From the NCBI RefSeq assembly GCF_003443675.1, contig NZ_CP031963.1, positions 3,681,501 to 3,745,500 of the forward strand: a DNA stretch of 64,000 nt, in the 5' to 3' direction. The notes beneath the pieces were generated by a model. The model ran no database searches. It was not told the DNA's origin and worked only from the letters and a program-made list of their open reading frames with translations. Positions 1 through 8,999 of the stretch are shown piece by piece. A program made the translations under genes and the position numbers. This stretch comes from Aquimarina sp. BL5 (lineage in GTDB: Bacteria; Bacteroidota; Bacteroidia; Flavobacteriales; Flavobacteriaceae). How positions within the stretch are numbered: position 1 is the first letter of the stretch; every line of letters begins with the position of its first letter.

Positions 1-434
1 CTGATTCCATATTTTTTATGCAAAGGGCCTAATGCCATCACTAATTGTATCGTTGAACAATTAGGATTAGCAATAATCTTATCTTCTTTGGTTAGCTCTT
101 TAGCATTAATTTCTGGCACCACCAACTTCTTGGTAGGATCCATTCTCCAAGCCGAAGAATTATCAATTACCGTAATTCCAGCATCAGCAAATTTAGGAGC
201 CCATTCCTGAGAGGTACTTCCTCCCGCAGAAAACAATGCTACATCAGGTTTCATATCTATAGCAGTGGCTAATCCAACTACTGTGAATTCTTGATTTTTG
301 TATGATATTTTTTTACCAACAGATCTTTCTGAGGCTACAGGAATTAATTCCGTTACCGGAAAATTACGTTCTTCTAATACTTTTAACATTACTGTGCCCA
401 CTAATCCAGTGGCACCTACAACAGCTACTTTCAT
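1..434 (-). CDS. asd: Aspartate-semialdehyde dehydrogenase, N-terminal part (cut by window edge)
   Basis: The enzyme reduces aspartyl-4-phosphate to aspartate semialdehyde with NADPH, the branch point to lysine/diaminopimelate, threonine and methionine. The first 144 residues are visible. They start MKVAVVGATGLVGTVML, a Rossmann glycine-rich loop, and reach the active-site motif NPNCST with the catalytic cysteine near residue 126. The ATG is the RC of 432-434. The C-terminal half lies outside the window. A terminator hairpin separates it from mscL upstream, so it probably has its own promoter in 435-580. Identity is secure from the N-terminus and the cysteine motif. Confidence 0.95.
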   Translation of the reverse strand, partial: MKVAVVGATGLVGTVMLKVLEERNFPVTELIPVASERSVGKKISYKNQEFTVVGLATAIDMKPDVALFSAGGSTSQEWAPKFADAGITVIDNSSAWRMDPTKKLVVPEINAKELTKEDKIIANPNCSTIQLVMALGPLHKKYGI

Positions 435-582
435 CTGCTTTATTTATTATTGACTTCTTAATGACACAAAAATCGGTCTTTGTTTTTAAATTCCAGCAAA
501 TGTGCTAATTATTTCTATAAGAATAATGATTTTTTGAGAAATCATATTAATTTAAACATTTTGTTATTTATTTAACACTCTG

Positions 583-614
583 TAAAAAAGAACCGCTCTG
601 TTTATAGAGCGGTT
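583..614 (-). terminator. Rho-independent terminator after mscL
   Basis: A perfect 9-bp stem pairs 591-599 with 606-614 around a 6-base loop. On the minus strand it is followed by a run of T (583-589 on the plus strand is A-rich). It lies downstream of mscL and upstream of asd, so it ends mscL transcription. Confidence 0.8.
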
Positions 615-673
615 TAGTTAGAATATGTAGTATAGCGGTAGCTATAGATAATTCATTTTAGTATAGTTAGATT

Positions 674-1081
674 TTACTTTTTAAGTAAATCTCTAATTTC
701 AGCTAATAACTCTTCTTGAGTTGGACCAGCTGGTTCAGCAGGAGCTTCCTCAACAGGCTTCTTAGTTTTGTTATATGCTTTTACAATCATAAACATTACG
801 AATCCAACGATAATTAAATTAATAATGGTGTTAATCCAAGCTCCATAAGTAATTGCATTTTCAGCTGTTGTTATCGCTCCTGTAGCATCTACAACTGCTT
901 CTTGAAGAATAATTTTTTTACTACTAAAATCCATTCCACCCGAGAAATAACCTACAACAGGCATTACAATATTGGATACAAACCCTTTGACAACGCCTCC
1001 AATTGCAGTTGCCATAATTACAGCAACAGCAAATTCAACGACATTACCAGTCATAATAAACTCTTTAAATTCTTTAAGCAT
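674..1081 (-). CDS. mscL: Large-conductance mechanosensitive channel MscL
   Basis: This inner-membrane channel opens under hypo-osmotic stress to release solutes. The 135-residue protein begins MLKEFKEFIMTGNVVEFAVA, the amphipathic N-terminal helix running into TM1. TM1 carries the AVAVIMATAIGGVVKGFVSN signature. A periplasmic loop follows, then TM2 (about residues 82-102) and a charged, Pro/Glu-rich C-terminal helix ending EELLAEIRDLLKK. Length and layout are normal for the family. It is a single-gene unit with a strong terminator downstream. Confidence 0.97.
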   Translation of the reverse strand: MLKEFKEFIMTGNVVEFAVAVIMATAIGGVVKGFVSNIVMPVVGYFSGGMDFSSKKIILQEAVVDATGAITTAENAITYGAWINTIINLIIVGFVMFMIVKAYNKTKKPVEEAPAEPAGPTQEELLAEIRDLLKK

Positions 1082-1183
1082 GATATATTTTATTTAGTTA
1101 GTGATTATATTACCAAAATACGTAAAAAAACAATGAAGAGTGAAAAGAATGTTAAAAAATACAGGCGTAGAATTCGATGAAAT

Positions 1184-2296
1184 TCAATTATTATCGATGA
1201 TGACACGTTTTACTCTTGGAGAAATTGCTGTAAGAAGTTCATAAGAAATAGTACCTGCATCTTCAGCGATTATCGCCGCAGAAGAAGTGTTGTCAAAAAT
1301 AATTACCTCATCTCCTTCATTACACTCAATATCTGTGATGTCTATCATAATCATATCCATACACACATTACCAATGATATAAGCTTTTTTACCGTGTACT
1401 GTAACAAAGCCTTTTTTATTTCCGTACTGCCTTCCGATACCGTCAGCATGTCCGATTGGTATGGTTGCTGTTTTAATAAAACCCTCTGCCTTAAAAGCTC
1501 TGTTGTATCCCAAAGTTTCTCCAGGTTCTAACATATGGATCTGAGAGATAATAGATTTTAAAGATGCTACAGGTTTTAATGCATTATCATAAATTGCCTC
1601 ATTACCATATCCATATAAGCCTATTCCTGTGCGCACCATATCAAAATGTGCTTCGGGGTAGTTTAGCACTCCCGAAGTGTTGGATTGGTGAAGGATTGGT
1701 GTATAACCTAATGCTGCAATCATTACTGAAGCAGTTTTCTTAAATGAATTGATCTGGTTTATGGTAAATTCTTTTTCGTTGTGATCTTCACTTGCCGCAA
1801 GATGAGAGAATAGAGATTGTATTTTGATTGTGTTAGTTTTCTTTAAATGATCTATGATGTATTCCACATCATCCTCCCAAAAACCTATTCGGTTTAATCC
1901 AGTATTAAATTTAATATGAACAGGATATTCCTTTTGTTTTTCAACCTCAGCTACGGCTATAAATTCTCTTAAAACCCTTGAACTATAAAGACTAGGTTCT
2001 AGTTGATAATGTATTAATACCGAAAAATTTATGGGTTGAGGATGTAGCACTAGTATCGGGGTTGTGATTCCTGCTTCTCGTAACGCAATTCCTTCAGAAA
2101 CGTAAGCGACAGCAAAATAATCCGCTCCTATTTTTTCCAGGTGCTTAGCCATAACCACAGCATCACTTCCATATCCTGCAGCTTTTACTACAGCTAATAG
2201 TTTAACATCTGGTTTAAGCTTACTTCTTAAATAATTATAATTATGAGTAAGGTGAGCCAAGTTAATTTCTAGAATGGTTTCTTTTACACTACTCAT
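1184..2296 (-). CDS. alr: Alanine racemase
   Basis: This PLP enzyme interconverts L- and D-alanine for peptidoglycan. The 370-residue protein has the PLP-lysine motif [11 protein letters not shown] near residue 35-45 and the barrel motif [13 protein letters not shown] around residue 220. The C-terminal beta domain carries the LGYNRAF tyrosine region and the IPIGHADG and [13 protein letters not shown] motifs. Its start overlaps the end of tdk by 8 bases, so the two are co-transcribed and probably translationally coupled. In IGHADG, histidine stands where many family members have tyrosine. Confidence 0.96.
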   Translation of the reverse strand: MSSVKETILEINLAHLTHNYNYLRSKLKPDVKLLAVVKAAGYGSDAVVMAKHLEKIGADYFAVAYVSEGIALREAGITTPILVLHPQPINFSVLIHYQLEPSLYSSRVLREFIAVAEVEKQKEYPVHIKFNTGLNRIGFWEDDVEYIIDHLKKTNTIKIQSLFSHLAASEDHNEKEFTINQINSFKKTASVMIAALGYTPILHQSNTSGVLNYPEAHFDMVRTGIGLYGYGNEAIYDNALKPVASLKSIISQIHMLEPGETLGYNRAFKAEGFIKTATIPIGHADGIGRQYGNKKGFVTVHGKKAYIIGNVCMDMIMIDITDIECNEGDEVIIFDNTSSAAIIAEDAGTISYELLTAISPRVKRVIIDNN

Positions 2297-2936
2297 TAGA
2301 TTTTTCAGAATTTTTAGATAATTCTTTAGGATCAGTGACCTCTATTTCTTTTACATGTTCTTTTAGTGAAGCTTTATAATAAGCGGCGCGACTTAGGGGT
2401 TCATATTCATCGGTTTCTCCGAGTAATACTAAATCGTCTTTTTTTGATTTTCGAAAACTAAACTGGGCAAGATTACCAGTTCGGGTACAAACCGCATGAA
2501 CTTTGGTAACATATTCTGCAGTAGCCATAAGTGCCGGCATGGGTCCAAAAGGATTTCCTTTAAAATCCATATCTAATCCTGCAACGATTACACGAATACC
2601 TTTATTAGCCAAATCATTGCAAACACTTACAATTTCATCATCAAAAAATTGTGCCTCGTCAATGCCTACCACATCACAGGTATCTGCTAGAATTCTAATA
2701 TTAGCGGCTGCTGGAACCGGAGTAGAACGAATTTCATTCGCATCGTGAGAAACAACCATTTCGTCATCATAGCGCACGTCGATGGCTGGTTTAAAAATTT
2801 CAACTTTCTGTTTGGCAAACTGTGCGCGTTTCAGTCTGCGGATCAATTCTTCGGTCTTACCCGAAAACATCGAACCACAGATAACTTCTATCCACCCAAA
2901 TTGCTCTTTATGATTTACCGTATTTTCGAGAAACAT
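2289..2936 (-). CDS. tdk: Thymidine kinase, type II
   Basis: The enzyme phosphorylates thymidine with ATP in the pyrimidine salvage pathway. The 215-residue protein has the P-loop [17 protein letters not shown] at residues 21-37, the catalytic [13 protein letters not shown] region, and the nucleoside lasso after [16 protein letters not shown]. It is the first gene of the tdk-alr pair. The zinc-ribbon region is unusual: only the first cysteine of the usual two CxxC pairs is visible (HAVCTRTGN), and the second pair reads LSRAAYY. The enzyme may therefore be zinc-free, as an inference from this one sequence. Confidence 0.96.
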   Translation of the reverse strand: MFLENTVNHKEQFGWIEVICGSMFSGKTEELIRRLKRAQFAKQKVEIFKPAIDVRYDDEMVVSHDANEIRSTPVPAAANIRILADTCDVVGIDEAQFFDDEIVSVCNDLANKGIRVIVAGLDMDFKGNPFGPMPALMATAEYVTKVHAVCTRTGNLAQFSFRKSKKDDLVLLGETDEYEPLSRAAYYKASLKEHVKEIEVTDPKELSKNSEKSNE

Positions 2937-2978
2937 TTTGTATTTTTCAGCGTCAATTAAAAGAAACCCTACTCCTTT

Positions 2979-3043
2979 AATACCAAATGAAATTTAAGAC
3001 CATAGATGAAACAATCTTACATTTCAATTTATTATTTGGTATT
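2979..3043. repeat. 65-bp inverted-repeat element, MITE-like
   Basis: A perfect 10-bp inverted repeat pairs 2979-2988 (AATACCAAAT) with 3034-3043. A second, imperfect complementarity inside it pairs the ATGAAATTTAAG stretch with CTTACATTTCAAT, so the whole element can fold into a long hairpin. It sits between the divergent tdk and 3107 genes. It could be a small palindromic repeat or an operator; copy number cannot be judged here. Confidence 0.4.
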
Positions 3044-3106
3044 GCTCTAAAGATGAGGTAAATTTATTAAAAAACAAAAAGCATAGCCCAAACGAACAAG
3101 AAAGTT

Positions 3107-3904
3107 ATGAAGAAGAAATTGGAAGCAGAACTAATAAGCATTGCTCATAGGATATTACAACTTAAGGATAGATCTACCTTACCACAATTACAGGAAGAGG
3201 CCAGACAACTATATGAGAAAATAAGTATTCTAAATTTTGCAGAATCTCATTTCGCAGATATCCAACCAACAATAGGGCAGATTAAAGATGTTTTAGAAGA
3301 AGGTGATACAGAGATACGAGAAGAAACTATAAATAAGATAAAACCAAAACCTATTATAAATCTTGAGGAGGAAACTGAAGTAGAGGAGGTTTCAGAAACT
3401 ATGTTTAATCTAGGAAACAGAACCATTGAACCGCCAATAGAGGAATTTGAAGAACAAAAACCTGAAATCATTATTGAAAAAATTAATGAGAAAGTGACTG
3501 AAGATCTTTTTGTACCTGTTCCAAAATTTACTGAAGAAAATGTTTCTCTATCCGAGCCTGCATATGAAAAAAATGATAAAGAAGAGATAGGATCAGTTCC
3601 GCAGAGCATGCCTATTTTAGATAAAGTCAATGATATAGATGAAAAGCCAAAATCACTTAATGACCAATTAAAAAAGGGTATAAATATTGGGCTTAATGAT
3701 CGCTTGGCTTTTATAAAACACTTGTTTGATGGAAGTTCTACAGACTATAACAGGGTGCTTTCACAACTGAATACACTGAATAGCAAAAGTGGGGCGCGAC
3801 AGTTTGTTAAGAATATGGTGAAACCAGATTATAATAATTGGGTAGGAAAAGAAGAATATGAAGAGCGTTTTATGGAGATTGTAACCAATAAATATGAATT
3901 CTAA
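3107..3904 (+). CDS. Conserved hypothetical protein, acidic linker plus C-terminal domain
   Basis: I do not recognise a named family. The 265-residue protein has a helical N-terminus (about 1-60), then a long Glu/Pro/Ile-rich, low-complexity and probably disordered stretch (about 60-190). The C-terminal domain (about 195-265) is compact and looks conserved: GLNDRLAFIKHLFDGSSTDY and later NWVGKEEYEERFMEIV. Proteins with this kind of ending are common in flavobacteria, as I recall it. It has no signal peptide, so it should be cytoplasmic. It leads a same-strand run with the DoxX-like gene, rsmI and hopJ. Confidence 0.85.
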   Translation: MKKKLEAELISIAHRILQLKDRSTLPQLQEEARQLYEKISILNFAESHFADIQPTIGQIKDVLEEGDTEIREETINKIKPKPIINLEEETEVEEVSETMFNLGNRTIEPPIEEFEEQKPEIIIEKINEKVTEDLFVPVPKFTEENVSLSEPAYEKNDKEEIGSVPQSMPILDKVNDIDEKPKSLNDQLKKGINIGLNDRLAFIKHLFDGSSTDYNRVLSQLNTLNSKSGARQFVKNMVKPDYNNWVGKEEYEERFMEIVTNKYEF

Positions 3905-3964
3905 GTAAGGATTAATGTTTTTTGATAACTAAAGCCCTCAAGAAATAAAATAACAACGATTTAT

Positions 3965-4312
3965 ATGAAAATTATCTACTGGATTGCTACGTTAGCAATG
4001 TGTGGAATTATGCTATTTTCTGCACAGATGTATTTTTTTAATACTGATATGGTACGAGGTTTTTTTGAAAGCCTAGATTATCCAACCTATTTAGTTATTC
4101 CTCTGGCGATTGCTAAAATTTGTGGGATCATTGTGATCCTTACTAATAAAATAAAATGGCTAAAAGAATGGGCCTATGCAGGCTTCTTTTTTGATATGGT
4201 ACTAGCCTTTACTGCTCATCATATAAAAGATGACGGACAAGGATTGTTTGCAACTTTGGGCCTGATATTTTTAATCATATCATATACAACGAGTAAAAAA
4301 GTAAGACCTTAA
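3965..4312 (+). CDS. DoxX-like small membrane protein
   Basis: This 115-residue protein has four predicted membrane helices (about 1-20, 42-62, 68-85 and 92-110). It has the DoxX_2-type features, with YPTYLVIPLAIAKICGI after the first helix and a HHIKDDG loop late in the chain. DoxX-like proteins are integral membrane proteins of poorly defined, possibly redox-linked function. It ends 3 bases before rsmI, so the two are probably co-transcribed. Confidence 0.88.
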   Translation: MKIIYWIATLAMCGIMLFSAQMYFFNTDMVRGFFESLDYPTYLVIPLAIAKICGIIVILTNKIKWLKEWAYAGFFFDMVLAFTAHHIKDDGQGLFATLGLIFLIISYTTSKKVRP

Positions 4313-4315
4313 TAC

Positions 4316-4987
4316 ATGTCTAAACTATTCTTAGTTCCAACACCTATTGGTAATCTGGAAGATATGACTTTTAGAGCAATTAAAGTACTCAAAGAAGTCG
4401 ATCTGATTTTGGCAGAAGATACCCGTACCAGTGGTAAATTGTTAAAACATTATGAAATTATGACACATATGCAAAGTCATCATATGCATAATGAACATAA
4501 AACAATAGAGCGTATTATCGGAAGATTACAAAGTGGTGAAACAATTGCATTAATTAGTGATGCAGGGACGCCAGCGATTAGTGATCCCGGATTCTTATTA
4601 ACCAGAGCGTGTGTCGAAAATAATATAGCAGTAGAATGTTTGCCTGGTGCAACAGCATTTGTGCCAGCTTTGGTCAATAGTGGATTGCCAAACGACAAGT
4701 TCGTTTTTGAAGGATTTCTTCCGGTAAAAAAAGGAAGGCAAACCCGACTCAAAATATTAGCAGAAGAAACCAGAACAATGATTTTTTATGAATCTCCTCA
4801 TAAGCTTATAAAAACATTAGGAAATTTCGTAGAATACTTTGGAGGAGATAGATTAGTTTCGGTATCTAGAGAATTAAGTAAACTTCACGAAGAAACCGTT
4901 CGTGGAACTGCAAAAGAAGTATTATCTCATTTTGAAAATAAACCTCCCAAAGGAGAAATAGTTATAGTAGTTGGAGGTAAAAAATAA
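4316..4987 (+). CDS. rsmI: 16S rRNA (cytidine-1402-2'-O)-methyltransferase
   Basis: RsmI adds the 2'-O-methyl group of m4Cm1402 in the ribosomal P site, using SAM. The 223-residue protein starts MSKLFLVPTPIGNLEDMTFR, the family signature, followed by AEDTRTSGKLL. The SAM-binding ISDAGTPAISDPGFLL is near residue 80. Later come PGATAFVPALVNSGLP, YESPHKL and the C-terminal PKGEIVIVVGG. The length is slightly below the usual 270-280 residues, consistent with a missing C-terminal extension. It lies 3 bases after the DoxX-like gene and 3 bases before hopJ. Confidence 0.97.
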   Translation: MSKLFLVPTPIGNLEDMTFRAIKVLKEVDLILAEDTRTSGKLLKHYEIMTHMQSHHMHNEHKTIERIIGRLQSGETIALISDAGTPAISDPGFLLTRACVENNIAVECLPGATAFVPALVNSGLPNDKFVFEGFLPVKKGRQTRLKILAEETRTMIFYESPHKLIKTLGNFVEYFGGDRLVSVSRELSKLHEETVRGTAKEVLSHFENKPPKGEIVIVVGGKK

Positions 4988-4990
4988 TAT

Positions 4991-5338
4991 ATGAACATAT
5001 CTGAATTTATTAAAAAACTTAGAAACACTACAGCAGAGATAACATTTCAGAATACAATGGATATCATAGATGCTCATTATAGTTTTGAGCCTGTATCTTT
5101 TATTAATGGAAATATAACGAATCAAGCAGGAGAAAATTCTGGTTCTTGTAAGTTATTTTCTTTTGCGAAACTACAAAACCTAGAGAAAGAAGAAACACTA
5201 CATTGTTTTGGGCAGTATTACAGAGATGTTCTGGAAAACCCTGAAGGAACGGATCATCAAAATATTCGTAATTTTATGAAAACAGGATGGAGTGGAATAT
5301 CCTTTGAAGGTCAGGCGCTGACTAAAAGACTCTTATGA
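4991..5338 (+). CDS. HopJ-type protein
   Basis: The 115-residue protein matches the HopJ family by eye: an N-terminal SEFIKKLRNTTAEITFQNTM helix, then IDAHYSFEPVSFING, HCFGQYYRDVLENPEGTDHQ, and NIRNFMKTGWSGISFEGQAL at the end. The family was named after a Pseudomonas type III effector, but it is widespread in bacteria without such a system, and its cellular role is unknown. There is no signal peptide. It is the last gene of the 3107-5338 run. Confidence 0.9.
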   Translation: MNISEFIKKLRNTTAEITFQNTMDIIDAHYSFEPVSFINGNITNQAGENSGSCKLFSFAKLQNLEKEETLHCFGQYYRDVLENPEGTDHQNIRNFMKTGWSGISFEGQALTKRLL

Positions 5339-5356
5339 TTTGTCATCATCACCTTC

Positions 5357-5692
5357 CTAATCTTTTCTGATTTCATCGATTGTTTTTAAGCTTACTGCTG
5401 TCGCTGAAGAAGATTCAGGTTCCAAAGAAAATGTGGTTAGTGAACTGGTCTGATCGCTCGTTTATTAGCACCCATAATTTATGTTTGGCCTATGAATTGG
5501 TGTTTTTGATGTATTTGATGAACTTGTTACAACGATATCTTTAAAAGATTTCTTATTTGAAAAAGTAAATTGTTCTGTAACTTTTTCCTGACGATGAATA
5601 CCAATAGTTAGAAAACAAGCCAGAATAGTAAAAAGATATTTCTGTATCAAAGAATTTATAATTGATGATTTTGGGAAATACAAAGGCTGCAT
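5357..5692 (-). pseudogene. Small secreted-type ORF interrupted by two adjacent in-frame stops
   Basis: From the ATG at 5692 the frame encodes 75 residues: a hydrophobic, signal-anchor-like segment (about residues 10-32) and then a Ser/Thr-rich stretch. It meets TAA TAA at 5462-5467. The same frame then continues for 34 sense codons, including SLEPESSSATAVSLKTIDEI, to a TAG at 5357-5359. The downstream part looks coding in composition, which suggests a gene that gained stops, but chance openness is possible. No family is recognised. This is the only structure I see in the 5339-5734 gap. Confidence 0.35.
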
Positions 5693-5818
5693 GTTTGGTT
5701 TGTTTAATATATAAAGCTGATTTAAAGATTATAAACGAATTTAAAAATTACTAGTATTTCTAAACGTTTTGATTATACCATAATTGTTGTTGCCTTAGTA
5801 GTTGTTATACTATGGCAG

Positions 5819-6454
5819 TTGCCCTATTTTGGATGGTTTCAATATCCTTTTCGATTATTAGGAACGTGGTTTCATGAAATGGGACACGGATTAACAGCCT
5901 TGTTAGCAGGTGGGAGTTTTGAGTATTTAGAAATTTATGAAAATGGTGGAGGTGTTGCTTATTATCATTTAGGAGGAAGTTATTTACCACCTTTTATAGG
6001 TAATGCATTGGTAGCCGCTGGAGGATTATTAGGACCAGCTGTTGTGGGGGCGTTATTAATTGTATCAGCAAAATCACATAGAAGTTCTATGATTGCTCTT
6101 AGAATATTGATAGGTGTTATGATACTTTCCTTATTATTGTGGATCAGGTCTTTTTGGGGAGTTGCGGTAATGAGTAGTTTTGCTGTACTTTTATTTATTA
6201 TTACCCTATTTAAAAGTAGAAAGTTAGAAGTAGTTGTGATTCTGTTTTTAGGCCTACAGTCGGTATTAAGTACCTATCTTCAGTTAGACTATTTGTTTAC
6301 AAAACAGTTCGAAAGAGATGGAGTTATTCAGATTTCTGATACACAAGCTATTGCCCAGAATACGATTGGAACCTATTGGATATGGGCTATTCTTATCATT
6401 ATAATAAGCATCTATTTACTTTGGAAAAGTTTTCGATATTATTTTAAGAAGTAA
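5819..6454 (+). CDS. M50B-type membrane metallopeptidase-like protein; true start uncertain
   Basis: The protein is an intramembrane zinc-peptidase-like membrane protein. The zinc motif HEMGH lies in WFHEMGHGLTALLAGGSFEY, followed by a glycine-rich GGGVAYY loop and at least five hydrophobic segments. The coordinate given is the first conventional start (TTG, 5819). The open frame extends upstream to 5735 and encodes a good first membrane helix (residues DYTIIVVALVVVILWQLP) without any ATG, GTG or TTG. The real start may be an ATT (5747 or 5756), or the 5' end may be damaged. A terminator follows directly. Substrate is unknown. Confidence 0.8.
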   Translation: MPYFGWFQYPFRLLGTWFHEMGHGLTALLAGGSFEYLEIYENGGGVAYYHLGGSYLPPFIGNALVAAGGLLGPAVVGALLIVSAKSHRSSMIALRILIGVMILSLLLWIRSFWGVAVMSSFAVLLFIITLFKSRKLEVVVILFLGLQSVLSTYLQLDYLFTKQFERDGVIQISDTQAIAQNTIGTYWIWAILIIIISIYLLWKSFRYYFKK

Positions 6455-6487
6455 CATCTCGAGTCTATGAATCCAAGATGTTTTTTT
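6453..6487 (+). terminator. Terminator after the M50-like gene
   Basis: A 7-bp stem (AACATCT at 6453-6459 with AGATGTT at 6476-6482) overlaps the stop codon and is followed by seven T. The rest of the gap to 6753 shows no further structure that I can support. Confidence 0.6.
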
Positions 6488-6753
6488 ACTTCATTTAACT
6501 TCGAAAAAGATCCCCAACACTACCGAATTTTCTTGATTTTGTACTTTTTACTGTTTTCAAATATTTAAGACGTTTCAAAATTGGTTAAAATATCGATCAT
6601 ATAAAAGACCATAAATACCAGAATTACAAACCCGTGGTAAATACGTGTTTTTTAATGGTTACTACTTGTTAATCTATTCATTATTAGTTGAAAATATGTT
6701 TTTTGCTTAGATTTAAGGTATAAACCAATTTAACGTAATAAATTTTCACACAA

Positions 6754-7551
6754 ATGGAACAGACAATCACACAAAACCAGGTAATGACTCTAGAACAAGC
6801 ACAGAAAATTGAAAGATGGCAACAAGAAGAAGTATTGTTATTGGCTAGGCATTTTCAACGTTTAAACGAAACAAAAAATAAGCCTTTTAGCGGACATTAT
6901 ACGCGAACTAATTATTTTAAAATGAAGTGTGATGATGTTACTACATTAAACGATCTTAAGGATGATGAAAAAACTATCCAAAGAATTAAAACCCATATGG
7001 CATTAGAGGTAGAAGACAAAAAGAAATTCACTTTTGTGCCAATTATAGAGATAGATCTGGCGGATACATTTGAAAAGTTGTTTTTTAGTTTGGAACCAAA
7101 ATACAAGGAACCCGTACAACCCAATCAGAACGGAATGATAGGAGATATAAATAATGGAGGGGTATTGGTACCTGGCATTTTTAAAGAAATGATTTTGACC
7201 AATTGGAACAATCTCGAAGATAATTTGGTAGATGATCTATTTGTATCGGTAGACACTCAAACGAGACAACGAGAACGAGTAAATTACTACTTGATTGAAA
7301 ACACCGATATTATAGATCTTTTTAATGACTCTTTATTAGGTAATATCGAAGAATTTATTCTTTATCCAGGAGTAGATATGAATAAGTTTCATAAAAGAGA
7401 TATGATTTCGTTTACTCCTGTAATAGGAATCACTCCTAAAAGTGAAATAGACACCGATATTATATCCAGACATTCAGTGGTAGAATTTTCAGAAACTAAT
7501 GAAATTTTCATAGAATATTCTACTCCTTGTCCACCCACTTGTCCTAAATAA
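6754..7551 (+). CDS. Hypothetical protein preceding a 7TM/two-component cluster
   Basis: I recognise no family in this 265-residue protein. It has no signal peptide or membrane segment and looks cytoplasmic. The N-terminus is helical and Gln/Glu-rich (about 1-45), the middle is charged, and the C-terminal part is beta-like with a cysteine-proline tail, STPCPPTCPK. It stands 9 bases before the 7TM gene and co-directional with a histidine kinase and response regulator. It may belong to their operon, but a signalling role is only inferred from position. Confidence 0.8.
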   Translation: MEQTITQNQVMTLEQAQKIERWQQEEVLLLARHFQRLNETKNKPFSGHYTRTNYFKMKCDDVTTLNDLKDDEKTIQRIKTHMALEVEDKKKFTFVPIIEIDLADTFEKLFFSLEPKYKEPVQPNQNGMIGDINNGGVLVPGIFKEMILTNWNNLEDNLVDDLFVSVDTQTRQRERVNYYLIENTDIIDLFNDSLLGNIEEFILYPGVDMNKFHKRDMISFTPVIGITPKSEIDTDIISRHSVVEFSETNEIFIEYSTPCPPTCPK

Positions 7552-7560
7552 TAATTACTA

Positions 7561-8211
7561 ATGAATGAAGAGTTTTTTAAATTTTTAGGGAATGTATCGT
7601 CTTTTGTAGTGGTAGTTCCTTTATTATTAGCAACTTATAGATTTAAGAAACTAAATAAGGTACAGATTCGTCTTTTGTATTTGTTAGGATTGGTACTGAT
7701 AGTAGAATTTGTTTCAAATATGCTTTGGCGACAAAAAATTAATAATTTACCGTTATATCATTTTTACGCGGTGATTGAATTTTTGTTGATTATAAATATA
7801 TACAGAAAAGTATTATCAGGAATATTCTCTAAAAATTTCTTTGTTATTCTAGGTGTTGGTTTTGGGATTTTTTCTTTGGCTAACACCTTATTTTTTCAGG
7901 ATTTGTATACCTTTAATTCTAATGTGACAACCCTTATGGGATTACTGGTTATATTTTTCTCTCTAAGTTATTTTTACGCATTGCTAAAAGAAGTAAAATA
8001 TAGCGCTTTAGAAACTAATCCAATGTTTTGGATCAATTCTGGGTTTTTGATATATTTTTCGAGTAACTTAATACTGTTTTTTATTAATAACAATATGTTT
8101 AAAGGATCTACTGAAGCAAGTTATTTGGTTTGGGGACTTCACGCTATTGTAAACATTGTATTGACTATTTTTTATACCATTGCTTTATGGGTGAATCCGA
8201 AGAAGCTATAA
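7561..8211 (+). CDS. Seven-helix integral membrane protein of unknown function
   Basis: The 216-residue protein shows about seven hydrophobic helices with short loops, the first near residues 8-28 and the last near 190-210. No catalytic motif is visible. It overlaps the histidine kinase start by 25 bases when that gene starts at 8187, so the two are likely translated together. Because the kinase has only one membrane helix and no sensor domain, this protein could serve as its membrane sensor; that is an inference from coupling. Confidence 0.85.
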   Translation: MNEEFFKFLGNVSSFVVVVPLLLATYRFKKLNKVQIRLLYLLGLVLIVEFVSNMLWRQKINNLPLYHFYAVIEFLLIINIYRKVLSGIFSKNFFVILGVGFGIFSLANTLFFQDLYTFNSNVTTLMGLLVIFFSLSYFYALLKEVKYSALETNPMFWINSGFLIYFSSNLILFFINNNMFKGSTEASYLVWGLHAIVNIVLTIFYTIALWVNPKKL

Positions 8212-8969
8212 CATTAAAGATTATAATCATTGGTATGGTAGTAATTTTTTTACTATCACTATCAGTGATTATGTTTTTTATTGTCTACCAACGTAGATTA
8301 CTTGCTCAGCAAAAAAAACATCAAAAGACAGAATCAGATTATCAGAAAGAATTACTAAAAACAGCTATCCAGAGCCAGGAGGATGAGCGTACTAGAATAG
8401 CTAAAGAGTTACACGATGATGTAGGCGCTATGCTAACGACGACTAAACTCTATATTGGCCAAATAGGGCCAGAATTATCATCAGAAGAGTTAACAGGCAT
8501 AGCTGATAAAATAGGAGGATTTTTTGATGATATGATCCAGAGTGTACGTAGTATTTCTCAGGATTTAAGACCAGTGGTATTGGAGAAGTTAGGGTTTTTA
8601 GAAGCTATTGATAGCTTGGTGCAAACCATAAGAGATTCAGGAAAAATCAAAATTTCTTTTGTAAATAATGCAACACTACCTATAGCCAAAACAAAAGAGT
8701 TGAATATTTATAGAATTATCCAAGAGTTAATTACCAATACACTTAAGCACGCAGAAGCCTCGGATATAAAAATTGAGATGAGGAATCAAAATGATGCATT
8801 AATTATTGTCTATGAGGATAATGGGAAAGGACTAGATCAAAAACAACTTCAATACAGAAAAGGACTAGGACTAAAAAACATTGAAAGTAGGTTATCTGTT
8901 TTATCAGGAGCCATTAGTTTTTTAGAAGAAAAGTCAGGAATGAAAGTTCAATTAAAAATACCAGAATGA
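8187..8969 (+). CDS. Sensor histidine kinase (HisKA_3 type)
   Basis: The 260-residue kinase has one N-terminal membrane helix (about residues 10-32), a short coiled coil and a HisKA_3 dimerisation box, EDERTRIAKELHDDVGAML, with the phospho-acceptor histidine. The ATPase domain follows, with an N box (ELITNTLKHAEAS), a G1 box (YEDNGKGLD) and a G2 box (KGLGLKNIESRLSVLSG). I chose the ATG at 8187 because the longer frame (8130) would overlap the 7TM gene by 82 bases and would add residues unlike a kinase N-terminus. It should phosphorylate the regulator encoded 30 bases downstream. Confidence 0.93.
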   Translation: MGESEEAITLKIIIIGMVVIFLLSLSVIMFFIVYQRRLLAQQKKHQKTESDYQKELLKTAIQSQEDERTRIAKELHDDVGAMLTTTKLYIGQIGPELSSEELTGIADKIGGFFDDMIQSVRSISQDLRPVVLEKLGFLEAIDSLVQTIRDSGKIKISFVNNATLPIAKTKELNIYRIIQELITNTLKHAEASDIKIEMRNQNDALIIVYEDNGKGLDQKQLQYRKGLGLKNIESRLSVLSGAISFLEEKSGMKVQLKIPE

Positions 8970-8999
8970 GCACTCTTAACAACCTAAAAGATAACAACC

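Noticed and set aside
302..508. 68-residue plus-strand frame at the window start
   Set aside because: It is the antisense of the asd coding region, whose protein motifs are convincing, and its own translation resembles no protein.
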